NCBI GenBank assembly: GCA_959347345.1
Contig: OY365738.1
Location: 1,884,501-1,948,500 of the forward strand
Length of the DNA stretch: 64,000 nt
From: an uncultured Amylibacter sp.
GTDB lineage: Bacteria; Pseudomonadota; Alphaproteobacteria; Rhodobacterales; Rhodobacteraceae
Reading direction: 5' to 3'
Shown piece after piece: positions 25,905 to 34,129 of this stretch. Within the stretch, counting starts at the first letter, position 1, and each line of letters begins with the position of its first letter. The notes below the pieces were generated by a model. It was not told where the DNA came from. It searched no databases and saw nothing but the letters and a program-made list of their open reading frames with translations. The translations under genes were made by a program, and so were the position numbers.

Positions 25905-28712
25905 TTAATGCGCCTCTGCCCAGTTCTGACCCGAGCCAGCATCGGCGCGAAGCTCCACATCCAGTTGCAAAATAGGCGCACAAACACCCTCCATTACCGA
26001 TTTTATCCGTGCAGTTGCTTCCTCTAAAACCCCAACAGGCACCTCAAACACCAATTCATCATGCACTTGCAGCAGCATTTTAATCGGCAAATCGGCAATG
26101 GCGGCGGGCATGCGAATCATCGCGCGTCTGATAACATCGGCAGCACTGCCTTGGATGGGTGCGTTAATCGCGGCGCGTTTGGCAAAGCCCGCCTGCGGCC
26201 CTTGGGTATTAATCCCGCCCGTGTGAATCCGCCGCCCAAACAGCGTTTCAACATAGCCGTGCTTTTTGGCGAACACCACGGTTTCATCCATATAGGCACG
26301 AATCCCCGGGAATTTTTCAAAATAAGCATCAATGAAATTTTGCGCTTCTGCGCGCGGAATGCGCAAATTTCTCGCCAGACCAAAGCCCGAAATCCCATAA
26401 ATCACCCCGAAATTAATCGCCTTGGCACGGCGGCGAATCATCGGATCCATCCCCTCTATTGGGACATTGAACATCTCAGAGGCGGTCATCGCGTGAATAT
26501 CCTGCCCGTTATCAAAGGCGGTTTTTAACGCGGGGATTTTGGCGATATGCGCCAAAATACGCAGCTCTATCTGGCTGTAATCCACCGATAGCAAAACATT
26601 GCCATCTTCGGCAACAAAGGCTTGGCGGATTTTGCGCCCATCCTCGGTCCGAATCGGGATATTTTGCAGGTTTGGATTATTGGAAGCCAGTCGCCCGGTG
26701 CTTGCCCCTGATATAACATAGCTGGTATGAACCCGTCCAGTATCGGGGTTAATATGGGTTTGCAAGGCATCGGTATAAGTGCTCTTTAACTTGGATAAAT
26801 GCCGCCAATCCAGCACCAATCCGGGCAGGCTGGCGCCTTCGGCCGCCAAGTCTTCCAGCACATCAACTCCCGTGGCATAGGCACCCGTTTTGCCGCGTTT
26901 GCCACCCTCTAATTTCAGTTTGTCAAACAGGATTTCGCCCAGTTGTTTGGGCGAGCCGACATTAAAGCTCTGCCCTGCCTGTTCAAAAATCTGCCCCTCC
27001 AGCACCGCGATAGAGGATGCAAACCCGTTTGATAATTTCGCCAAAGCCGCCTTATCCACCTTAATCCCCAGCCGTTCCATCTGGCACAATACCGGGACAA
27101 GCGGGCGTTCCAGCGTTTCATAAACGCGGGTGACTTTGGCCGCATGCAGACGCGGTTTTAAGGTTTGCCATAGGCGCAGGGTGATATCCGCATCCTCTGC
27201 CGCGTAGCGGGTTGCATCGTCAATCCCGACCTTATCAAAGGTAATCGTGGCGCGGCCACTCACCAAAACCTGTTTAATGGAAATCGGTTTGTGGTCTAGA
27301 TAGCGTTCCGATAACGTATCCATACCGTGGTTATGCAAACCGCCATGCAGGGCGTAGGATAACAACATCGTATCATCAATCGGGGCGGGATTAATGTTAT
27401 AACGCGATAAAATTTTTATATCAAACTTTATGTTCTGCCCGATTTTCAAAATAGACTCATCCTCTAACATCGGGCGGAGCAAATCCAACGCTTCATTCAG
27501 AGGAATCTGCCCGTCCAGCAGTGCACCTGTTGGCTCATCCTCGCAAAACAAATCCGAATCGCTGGATTTATCGCCGTCTTTATGGGCAAGGGGGATATAA
27601 CAGGCTTGCCCCGCCGTGCAGCACAAACACACGCCAACCAGCTCTGCCCTCATATCATCCAGCCCAGTGGTTTCGGTATCCACGGCGACATAGCCCGTGT
27701 CATATATTTTTTTAATCCAGTTTTTTAATGTGTCGGTATCGCGCACGGTCTCATAACGGGCTTTGGCAAAAGGGGTGGTGTCAGTCGTATCCGCCTGCCC
27801 AATAACCGGCGGGGTCATGCCCAGTTTCGTTGCCACGCGGGAAGATAGCGTGCGAAACTCCATCCGTTGTAAGAATTCCAACGCGACATCCCCGTCAATC
27901 GGTTTGACGGTGAAATCATCAAAATCGGTAAAAGCCGCACCCATATCCATATCGGTTTTTAAGGTAACCAGCTCTCGGCTGGTTTTAATTTGCGCGATAT
28001 TATCCAGCAGAGCCGCACGGCGTTTCGGTTGGGGGATTTCATCGGCTCGTGCCAAAAGCGTATCCAAATCGCCGAACTCGTTGATTAATAAGGCGGCGGT
28101 TTTCACCCCAATCCCTGGCGCACCTGGGATATTATCCACGCTATCCCCCGCCAAGGATTGCACATCAATAACGCGAGCCGGGGATACGCCAAATTTTTCT
28201 TCCACCTGTTCCACGCCAATCGTTTTATGACGCATGACATCGTACATGGTAATACCGTCGCCGACCACCTGCATCAAATCTTTGTCCGAGGATACGATGG
28301 TAACCCTTGCCCCCATTTTTTGCGCTCGGAGGGCTAGGGTGGCGATAATATCATCGGCTTCAAAGCCTTCCACCTCCAACGCCGCGATATTAAAGGCACG
28401 GGTGGCATCGCGCATCAGGGGGAATTGAACGACCAAATCCTCGGGCGCGGGTGGGCGGTTGGCTTTATAGTTGGGGAAAATATCGTTGCGGAAGGTTTTG
28501 CCCTTATGGTCAAAAATAACCGCCAGATGGGTGGGGGCGTTTGCGCCAGATTGCTCTTCCACCATTTTATACAGCATATTGGAAAAGCCGCTGAGCGCGC
28601 CGATGGGGAATTTATCGGATTTACGGGTGAGTGGCGGCAGGGCGTGATAGGCGCGAAAGATAAAACCAGAGCCATCAATAAGGTGGAGGTGATGCCCCTT
28701 TGCCAGAGTCAT
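25905..28712 (-). CDS. polA: DNA polymerase I
   Basis: 935 residues with all three PolA parts. The 5' nuclease domain (about 1-300) shows DGSGFIFRAYHALPPL, FEADDIIATLA and SSDKDLMQ. The 3'-5' exonuclease keeps its acidic set (AVDTETTGLD, GQNIKFDIKIL, AEDADITLRLW), so proofreading should be active. The polymerase domain carries SVDYSQIELRILAHI, RRRAKAINFGVIYGISGFGL and QVHDELVFEVP. ATG 28712 overlaps the stop of the zinc-finger gene (ATGA); the frame is open 29 codons further upstream but that part lies inside the neighbour. It is very likely co-transcribed with that gene. Confidence 0.97.
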   Translation of the reverse strand: MTLAKGHHLHLIDGSGFIFRAYHALPPLTRKSDKFPIGALSGFSNMLYKMVEEQSGANAPTHLAVIFDHKGKTFRNDIFPNYKANRPPAPEDLVVQFPLMRDATRAFNIAALEVEGFEADDIIATLALRAQKMGARVTIVSSDKDLMQVVGDGITMYDVMRHKTIGVEQVEEKFGVSPARVIDVQSLAGDSVDNIPGAPGIGVKTAALLINEFGDLDTLLARADEIPQPKRRAALLDNIAQIKTSRELVTLKTDMDMGAAFTDFDDFTVKPIDGDVALEFLQRMEFRTLSSRVATKLGMTPPVIGQADTTDTTPFAKARYETVRDTDTLKNWIKKIYDTGYVAVDTETTGLDDMRAELVGVCLCCTAGQACYIPLAHKDGDKSSDSDLFCEDEPTGALLDGQIPLNEALDLLRPMLEDESILKIGQNIKFDIKILSRYNINPAPIDDTMLLSYALHGGLHNHGMDTLSERYLDHKPISIKQVLVSGRATITFDKVGIDDATRYAAEDADITLRLWQTLKPRLHAAKVTRVYETLERPLVPVLCQMERLGIKVDKAALAKLSNGFASSIAVLEGQIFEQAGQSFNVGSPKQLGEILFDKLKLEGGKRGKTGAYATGVDVLEDLAAEGASLPGLVLDWRHLSKLKSTYTDALQTHINPDTGRVHTSYVISGASTGRLASNNPNLQNIPIRTEDGRKIRQAFVAEDGNVLLSVDYSQIELRILAHIAKIPALKTAFDNGQDIHAMTASEMFNVPIEGMDPMIRRRAKAINFGVIYGISGFGLARNLRIPRAEAQNFIDAYFEKFPGIRAYMDETVVFAKKHGYVETLFGRRIHTGGINTQGPQAGFAKRAAINAPIQGSAADVIRRAMIRMPAAIADLPIKMLLQVHDELVFEVPVGVLEEATARIKSVMEGVCAPILQLDVELRADAGSGQNWAEAH

Positions 28713-28915
28713 GATTTTGCCGGGGTTGCGTTCAGCACAAAGCGGCAATCGCAATAGGGGCATTGCACCCACTGTGTGACGGGGTGGATTTGTAGCCAAA
28801 CGCGGGGGTGTCCGCCCAGCCCATTATCAAGTCCGCCATCGCAGGATACGCGACTGGTTTGGACGTGGATGGTTTCGGGGGGTGTTTGGATTTGGGGTTG
28901 TTCGGGTGTGGTCAT
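28709..28915 (-). CDS. zinc-finger domain protein (zf-CHCC, COG4391 type)
   Basis: A 68-residue protein with Cys in SCDGG, GHPRVWLQI (His) and CPYCDCRFVL, the C-H-C-C zinc-binding pattern shared with the NDUFS6/13-kDa subunit of mitochondrial complex I. Bacterial members are thought to be small zinc proteins linked to complex I, mainly in alphaproteobacteria. Its stop overlaps the polA start (ATGA). Confidence 0.88.
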   Translation of the reverse strand: MTTPEQPQIQTPPETIHVQTSRVSCDGGLDNGLGGHPRVWLQIHPVTQWVQCPYCDCRFVLNATPAKS

Positions 28916-28955
28916 TTTAATGTCCTTATTTTTTTGCTAATTATTATTTTGCCAA

Positions 28956-29348
28956 TTACGATTTTGCCAATAGAGGCCCCAGCACTCGCCCGCCCAAAAT
29001 ATGAACATGGTAGTGTGGCACTTCTTGCAAGGCATCCGCGCCCGCATTGGTAATCAAGCGATAGCCGTGGGTTCCCCCATCCGCCCCCTGTTTTGGGCAG
29101 AGGTTCAAATCGGCGCAAATCCGCGCGATGGTGCGGTTAAAATCGATAATCTCAGCCTCGCTCGCGCTTATCACAAAGTCATCATAGCAGACATAAGCAC
29201 CCTTTGGAATCACCAACACATGGGTTGGGCTCTGCGGATTTATATCGTTAAACGCCAAGGAATGCGGGGATTCATAGACTTTGTCGCAGGGGATTTCATG
29301 GCGGAGGATTTTTGCGAAGATATTGGAGTCGTCATAGGCGTAGGGCAT
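28956..29348 (-). CDS. HIT family nucleotide hydrolase
   Basis: A 130-residue histidine-triad protein: NIFAKILRHEIPCDKVYE at the N-terminus and the triad HYHVHILGG near the C-terminus. HinT-type enzymes hydrolyse purine nucleoside phosphoramidates such as adenylyl-lysine. ATG 29348 is preferred over 29375 because AAGGA lies 8 bases upstream. It precedes the zinc-finger gene by 40 bases on the same strand. Confidence 0.92.
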   Translation of the reverse strand: MPYAYDDSNIFAKILRHEIPCDKVYESPHSLAFNDINPQSPTHVLVIPKGAYVCYDDFVISASEAEIIDFNRTIARICADLNLCPKQGADGGTHGYRLITNAGADALQEVPHYHVHILGGRVLGPLLAKS

Positions 29349-29410
29349 GGGGAGGTTCCTTATTGTTTTTTCCAAAGTTGCACTATTTTTTTATCCTTGT
29401 CAATGCTTTT

Positions 29411-29448
29411 TTAACGATTAACGATGAATGATTAACGATGAATGATTT
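29411..29448 (-). repeat. tandem repeat of ATTAACG/ATGAATG units
   Basis: A 14-bp period, ATTAACGATGAATG, occurs twice with a further half unit. It lies just after the orphan gene 29456-30109 (minus strand) and upstream of the HIT gene. Confidence 0.75.
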
Positions 29449-29455
29449 TTTGAAA

Positions 29456-30109
29456 TTAGCCTTTAATTAAGAATTCGCCAAAACAAAATAACGCCCTATC
29501 AATTTTACGCCCGTGTTTATCATCACCTTTGTTAAGATACGGATTGGTATCGTGTTCTATATTTTGATAAAAATCTCTATACGTTTCATAAGCTGTAAAA
29601 CGAGATTGTTCATTAAGACTTGATAATTCTCTAAATAGTTTTGATTGCGTAATGTCTTTTGGTTGTATAAAATACATAGCACGATAAACATGCTGGTCAA
29701 AAATTGGATATACATATTTGTTTAGGTTCTTATTAAAGTGTTTGTTTTTTGAAAGCACATGTAGAAAAAAGATATTCCATACTGGCGCAGTGCCTTTTTT
29801 ATCGCGATGGTTCAAATACTCAACTTCTAATTCTTTCTGTGTAGGCGGGCATGATTTGTATTTAGATAGATAGCTTACATAATTATTGTTTATAGTTCTT
29901 TGATGATTTTCGCTTTTAGGTTCTTGCCCATATTTCCAGTGGTAAAGGTCAAATATGTTTTCTGAATTCAAATCTTTGTCTATATTATTTTCATAAAGAT
30001 GTTCAATAGAATCTTTGTAAATCCCCGCCCAATATTCAATAAAAGAGCTTAACCCCTCTGGGGTTTTACGCATATAAAACGACATTCTTTTGTCAAATTT
30101 AGTTTTCAT
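29456..30109 (-). CDS. A+T-rich orphan protein of unknown function
   Basis: 217 residues, rich in Tyr, Phe, Asn, Lys and His, without signal peptide, membrane segment or motif I can name. Segments such as FIEYWAGIYKDSIEHLYE, KGTAPVWNIFFLHVLSKN and YVYPIFDQHVYRAMYFI suggest a helical, aromatic-rich globular protein. The gene is far more A+T-rich than the HIT and adenosine kinase genes beside it and ends against a heptamer-type array, so it may be a recent insertion. It could be an accessory or defence gene, but nothing in the sequence proves that. Confidence 0.7.
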   Translation of the reverse strand: MKTKFDKRMSFYMRKTPEGLSSFIEYWAGIYKDSIEHLYENNIDKDLNSENIFDLYHWKYGQEPKSENHQRTINNNYVSYLSKYKSCPPTQKELEVEYLNHRDKKGTAPVWNIFFLHVLSKNKHFNKNLNKYVYPIFDQHVYRAMYFIQPKDITQSKLFRELSSLNEQSRFTAYETYRDFYQNIEHDTNPYLNKGDDKHGRKIDRALFCFGEFLIKG

Positions 30110-30190
30110 TTTTAATGTCGTTTTTTATGTTTATTTGCTTGCATTATTAAAGCCTCTAAATAATATCTTGTCAATACTAAAACTATAGAG

Positions 30191-31171
30191 TCAAAAATCC
30201 AAAATCTTACGCAAATCGGCAGACACGCGCGCTCCGATATGCCCAATGACCTCTGCTGCCGCCATATTGCCCATCTTGGCACAGACCTCTAACGATTTAT
30301 CGCAAACCAACCCCGCCAAAAACCCAGCCGCAAACAAATCCCCCGCTCCGGTTAAATCAATAACCGTGACAGGTTCGACCGCCACGGACATACGCCGCGC
30401 CCCGCTTGCCACAATCACACCGCCCGCGCCAATCGTACAAGCAACCAGGGCAGTTTTCTCCGCCGCCTTATCCAACGCACTCTGCAAATCGCCACCATAC
30501 AAGGCAACCAGCTCGTGTTCATTGCAAAACAACGCATCCACGTGCTGCTCAATAATCTTATGAAACGCATCAAAATGCCGCTCCACACAAAACGGGTCGG
30601 ACAGAGTCAAGGACACACGCCCGCCCGCCGCCTTACAGGCAGAAATCGCGACTGCAAAGGCGGCATGGCTATCGGGGCCGTCAAACCGATACCCCTCCAA
30701 ATAAATCCAATCGGTATCGGCCATCTGCGCCGTGTCAATATCGGCGGGGGCGATGTGTTCGGACACCCCCAAATAAGTATTCATTGACCGCTCGCCATCG
30801 GGGGTGATTAAAATCATCGACCGCCCTGTTGCCATTTCAACATCCGTAGGGGATTTCGGCGTTTGGAAATCCACCCCTTGGGCGCGGAGGTCTTTGGCAT
30901 AATTCCGCCCCAGCGTATCGTCCTTTACCTTGCCAACATAGGCAACCCGCAATCCCAACTGCCCCAAACCAGCAATCGTATTGGCGGCAGAGCCACCAGA
31001 GATTTCGCGGGTATTATCCATCAGCCCGTAAAGATGCTGGGCGCGGTCGGTATCAATCAGCTGCATAATCCCTTTTTGAATGGAGTTTTGCGTTAGAAAA
31101 CTGTCTTCGCAGGGTGCAAGAATATCAACAATCGCGTTGCCAATTCCTATGATTTGGTAAGTTTTAGCCAT
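30191..31171 (-). CDS. adenosine kinase / PfkB-family sugar kinase
   Basis: A 326-residue ribokinase-fold kinase: IIGIGNAIVDILAPCED, the PfkB pattern GGSAANTIAGLGQLG (GG switch), and the ATP/catalytic motif VIDLTGAGDLFAAGFLAGL with the D-x-x-GAGD base. In alphaproteobacteria this closely resembles proteins annotated as adenosine kinase, which would use adenosine from AhcY (13655-15061). ATG 31171 is used; the ORF is open upstream into nth. It overlaps the end of nth by 8 bases, so the two are probably one transcript. Confidence 0.88.
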   Translation of the reverse strand: MAKTYQIIGIGNAIVDILAPCEDSFLTQNSIQKGIMQLIDTDRAQHLYGLMDNTREISGGSAANTIAGLGQLGLRVAYVGKVKDDTLGRNYAKDLRAQGVDFQTPKSPTDVEMATGRSMILITPDGERSMNTYLGVSEHIAPADIDTAQMADTDWIYLEGYRFDGPDSHAAFAVAISACKAAGGRVSLTLSDPFCVERHFDAFHKIIEQHVDALFCNEHELVALYGGDLQSALDKAAEKTALVACTIGAGGVIVASGARRMSVAVEPVTVIDLTGAGDLFAAGFLAGLVCDKSLEVCAKMGNMAAAEVIGHIGARVSADLRKILDF

Positions 31172-31811
31172 GTGTTTTATCCTCATATTGGCATAAATCG
31201 GCCAGCAAACACTGGTCGCATAGGGGTTTGCGGGCTTTGCAAACATACCGCCCGTGTAAAATCATCCAGTGATGGGCGTGGGTTTGGAAAAATGCGGGGA
31301 TATGGTCTTCTATCGCGCGTTCCACCGCCAAAACATCGGCGCCAACGGCTACACCCGTGCGATTGCCAAAGCGGAAAATATGGGTATCAACGGCTTGGGC
31401 CGGATGGCGATGCCAGACGTTCAGCACGACATTGGCGGTTTTGCGGCCAACCCCGGGCAAGGATTCCAAGGCGGCGCGGCTGGCGGGCACAATGCCTTTA
31501 TAATCATCGGTTAAAATCTGGCTGAGGGTGATGATGTTTTTCGCCTTTTGCCGAAACAGCCCGATGGTTTTGATATGGTCGGTCACCGCGTCCAGCCCCA
31601 GTTCCAGCATTTTCTCGGCAGAGGGGGCGGCGGCAAACAGCGCTTTGGTCGCCTTATTCACCCCCGCATCGGTCGCCTGCGCCGATAAAACCACCGCGAC
31701 CAGCAGGGTATAGGCGTTAATATGGTATAGCTCGCCCTTTGGCGCGGCGTTGTGTTTGGAGAACCGTTCGAAGATTTCAAAAACAGTGTGGTAATCGAGT
31801 TGTTTTGTCAT
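31164..31811 (-). CDS. nth: endonuclease III
   Basis: Base excision repair glycosylase/AP lyase for oxidised pyrimidines. 215 residues with LSAQATDAGVNKATKALF, helix-hairpin-helix LPGVGRKTANVV containing the catalytic Lys, catalytic Asp in VDTHIFRFGNRTG, and the 4Fe-4S ligands C-KARKPL-C-DQ-C-LLADL-C at the end. Together with MutY it gives the two Fe-S glycosylases of this superfamily in one window. It overlaps the downstream kinase gene by 8 bases. Confidence 0.96.
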   Translation of the reverse strand: MTKQLDYHTVFEIFERFSKHNAAPKGELYHINAYTLLVAVVLSAQATDAGVNKATKALFAAAPSAEKMLELGLDAVTDHIKTIGLFRQKAKNIITLSQILTDDYKGIVPASRAALESLPGVGRKTANVVLNVWHRHPAQAVDTHIFRFGNRTGVAVGADVLAVERAIEDHIPAFFQTHAHHWMILHGRYVCKARKPLCDQCLLADLCQYEDKTHG

Positions 31812-31849
31812 GGGGAGTGTTTAGCGGGTTTGTGGGGGTTTGACAATAA

Positions 31850-31886
31850 CGATTAGTTATTAGTTATTAGTTGTTAGTTATTAGTG
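31850..31886 (+). repeat. 7-bp tandem repeat (GTTATTA)n
   Basis: About five units of GTTATTA/GTTGTTA, 40 bases upstream of nth. It faces the inverted array at 32713-32774 across the accessory gene 32063-32692. Confidence 0.9.
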
Positions 31887-31905
31887 AAAAATGGTTTGAC
31901 TTTAG

Positions 31906-32025
31906 GCGGGTTTTAATAATCGAGAAACTAGTATAGTTGGATTGATAGGACAGCAGGGTGTGGTTGGTGTATTTAACGGAGGTAGTCTTGCAGGTGGCTT
32001 CACCGCGACAAATCCATCGCGATAA
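31906..32025 (+). pseudogene. remnant of a TbpB-like lipoprotein C-terminus
   Basis: This 39-codon frame opens right after a stop and ends with TAA. It contains VGLIGQQGVVGVFNGG followed by SLAGGFTATNP, the typical last strands of the barrel family. Compare LTGVIGEDGAVGVF and GGGFVVKPP at the end of the 8254-9138 lipoprotein. No start codon or upstream domain is present, and the heptamer array begins only 20 bases before. It is read as the leftover 3' end of a gene replaced or cut at the repeat. Confidence 0.55.
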
Positions 32026-32062
32026 TGTGGCTAAATAATTTTTTATTTTGAAAGGATAAAAG

Positions 32063-32692
32063 ATGAATGATAAAAATAATATCGTTATTGGCGCGATTGA
32101 CGTTGGTGCACCAAAAAACATTGGTTGGGCTATCATTCAAGGAAATGATGAAAAACATGGTGAAGACTTGGACGAATTCATTACTCAATTTGTTATGCAG
32201 TCAAAGAACACACCATCAGCAATCGGTTTTGAATGTCCGCTTTTTGTCCCTTATCGGGATGAACTTCAAATAATAACCAAAGCCCGAAATGGTGAGGGCA
32301 ATCGTGCTTGGTCAGCAGGTGCGGGGGCAACAGTAACAACCATTGGTCTTGCAGTCGTTAGCTACACATTGCAAAAACTTAAAATGGAATGGGGCAAATC
32401 TTTTCCCAAAACAATGCTTGATTGGAATGCTTGGCAAGCAATATCACAAAGCAACCCAATGCTTGTTTGGGAAGCCTTTGTAAGTGGGGGAAATCATACA
32501 GCAACAAACGAACACTGGCGCGATGCACTACACGCGACACGCGGATTTCACAAAGCCTTTGATGATTTAGATTCGGCAAATGCAATTAAAGAAACGCCTG
32601 TGTTTTCAACTGCTGGTGCGGCAATATTACGAAGCGGGTTAAGTACGGATATTAGCCTGATTAAACAACCGTGTTTGGTTATAAAACCTTAA
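32063..32692 (+). CDS. unknown protein, probable RNase H-like fold (DUF429-type)
   Basis: A 209-residue soluble protein. It begins with a beta-strand/acidic motif NIVIGAIDVGAPKNIGWAII (Asp13), then AIGFECPLFVP (Glu57) and, near the end, FDDLDSANA, an acidic-residue layout like RuvC/DUF429 nuclease-fold proteins. A conserved-looking GNRAWSAGAGATVTTIGL lies between. I know no function for this group. The gene is A+T-richer than its surroundings and lies between two heptamer arrays in opposite orientation (31850-31886 and 32713-32774), next to a gene remnant. A ribosome site AAAGGAT lies 8 bases before the ATG. Confidence 0.75.
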   Translation: MNDKNNIVIGAIDVGAPKNIGWAIIQGNDEKHGEDLDEFITQFVMQSKNTPSAIGFECPLFVPYRDELQIITKARNGEGNRAWSAGAGATVTTIGLAVVSYTLQKLKMEWGKSFPKTMLDWNAWQAISQSNPMLVWEAFVSGGNHTATNEHWRDALHATRGFHKAFDDLDSANAIKETPVFSTAGAAILRSGLSTDISLIKQPCLVIKP

Positions 32693-32712
32693 AATGTGGC
32701 ACTGCCCCTTTT

Positions 32713-32774
32713 TAATCATTCATCGTTAATCACTAATCACTAATAACTAACAACTAATAACTAATAACTAGTCA
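32713..32774 (-). repeat. 7-bp tandem repeat (TAACTAA/TAATCAC)n
   Basis: Seven to eight units: TTAATCATTCATCG, then TAATCAC twice and TAATAAC/TAACAAC units. The stop of the FAD oxidoreductase gene (Gly-Asp-stop) is inside it. Confidence 0.92.
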
Positions 32775-34129
32775 CCTTTCGCCCGCCATTCCTTCCAGCG
32801 TAAAAACGCGTTGCCTCCAACCAGATTAAACAGCCGAGGGGGCAGGCGACGGGGCGGCTCTTGCTCGGTAAAATAATCGCTGATATCACTGCGCGTGCCA
32901 CACGCCAGCTCTGCCGCGCCAATCCCGCTTAACGTCCCCCGCGCCGTGCCTAGCCCGTTTTGCACGCAAGCCGAAAACACGCCGTCGCCCAAATCGCCCA
33001 TCACCGACACTCCGTTCAAGCTTAAACACAAATGCCCAGCCCAGCTATACTGCATTTCTATCCCCGCCAAGATAGGGAAACGCTGGTCAAACTTGCGCTG
33101 ATGGACACGCTTGGCTCGGGCAACTTCGCGTGCAGACGGGCGCATATTCGGCAACCAAGTCGCGCAGGTTCGCGTCACAATCCGCGCCCCGCCTTGCCCC
33201 GAATCAATACGGCGCACGGTCGTGCCCATCGGGTCTGACGGGGTAATCCCCCAACGGGTTTTGCCACCCAGTTTGCCCGCATCCTCCGCGTTCAATTCGC
33301 GAGTCATAGAGGCGTATAAAAACACCTGTATCAAGCGACCCGTCGCCACGCCAAAACTCTCCAAATGGCCGTTCGTTGCGATAATCACGCGGGGGGTGCT
33401 GACCTGCCCTTGCGGAGTTTTCACCCGCCAAGTCCCCCCGTCTTTGGTAAATCCCAAGGCGGGTGTTTGTTCAAAAATCTGCACCCCATCGCGCCCTGCC
33501 AGCCCCGCCGCCAGCCCACGGATATAGCCCGCAGGTTGCAACTGCACCGTGCCAGCCGTGAAAAGCCCCGATAAATAAAAATCACTGCCCGTTATATCTT
33601 TCATTGCCGCCGCGTCCAGTATTTCGGACGGCTCATCCAGTCCTTGTAAATACCCCGCATAGCCGATATTATGACCATGGGCGCGGGTGCTGGTCGCGCC
33701 GTTAATCTTACCGACTTCATCAAAATAATCGCCCTTTATACCGTAATCCAAAACCGCCCCACGGGCGAAATCAATCGCCGCGCGGTTCAGGCGAATGATA
33801 AGGCGGTCTTTATCCATGCTACCGCCCGAATAATCTTCCGAATTTAAATCGTGCGGTAAATCAATCATAAAGCCAGAATTGCGACCCGCCGCGCCTTGCG
33901 CGATTTGCCCTGCTTCCAGAACGACTATTTTAGCCGAGGGTTGCAATTGACGCAATCGCCTTGCGGATGATAATCCAGCAAACCCCGCCCCGATAATAAC
34001 AAAATCGGCGGTGATGTTTTTAACCAAAGGCACGGGCGCGGGTTGCGCCCCCAATAAAACATTCCACGCGGCTGGCCCGGCGTGATTCGGCAAAATCTTG
34101 GCAGTATAAGATTTTTTTACCTGCCCCAT
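32768..34129 (-). CDS. FAD-dependent amine/amino acid oxidoreductase (DadA/PuuB-like)
   Basis: A 453-residue flavoprotein of the D-amino acid oxidase fold. It has the dinucleotide-binding motif DFVIIGAGFAGLSSARRL near residue 42, GAAGRNSGFMIDLP, and C-terminal WAGHLCLSLNGVSVMGDL. It lies directly after an aldehyde dehydrogenase, which suggests that it oxidises an amine or cyclic amino acid whose product becomes an aldehyde. Candidate substrates are gamma-glutamylputrescine-type compounds or D-hydroxyproline. No signal peptide. The gene ends in a heptamer array. Confidence 0.85.
   Translation of the reverse strand: MGQVKKSYTAKILPNHAGPAAWNVLLGAQPAPVPLVKNITADFVIIGAGFAGLSSARRLRQLQPSAKIVVLEAGQIAQGAAGRNSGFMIDLPHDLNSEDYSGGSMDKDRLIIRLNRAAIDFARGAVLDYGIKGDYFDEVGKINGATSTRAHGHNIGYAGYLQGLDEPSEILDAAAMKDITGSDFYLSGLFTAGTVQLQPAGYIRGLAAGLAGRDGVQIFEQTPALGFTKDGGTWRVKTPQGQVSTPRVIIATNGHLESFGVATGRLIQVFLYASMTRELNAEDAGKLGGKTRWGITPSDPMGTTVRRIDSGQGGARIVTRTCATWLPNMRPSAREVARAKRVHQRKFDQRFPILAGIEMQYSWAGHLCLSLNGVSVMGDLGDGVFSACVQNGLGTARGTLSGIGAAELACGTRSDISDYFTEQEPPRRLPPRLFNLVGGNAFLRWKEWRAKGD

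Noticed and set aside
25535..25975. 146-codon plus-strand frame
   Set aside because: It reads antisense across rpmJ and the tRNA-Val gene, so it cannot be coding in this form.
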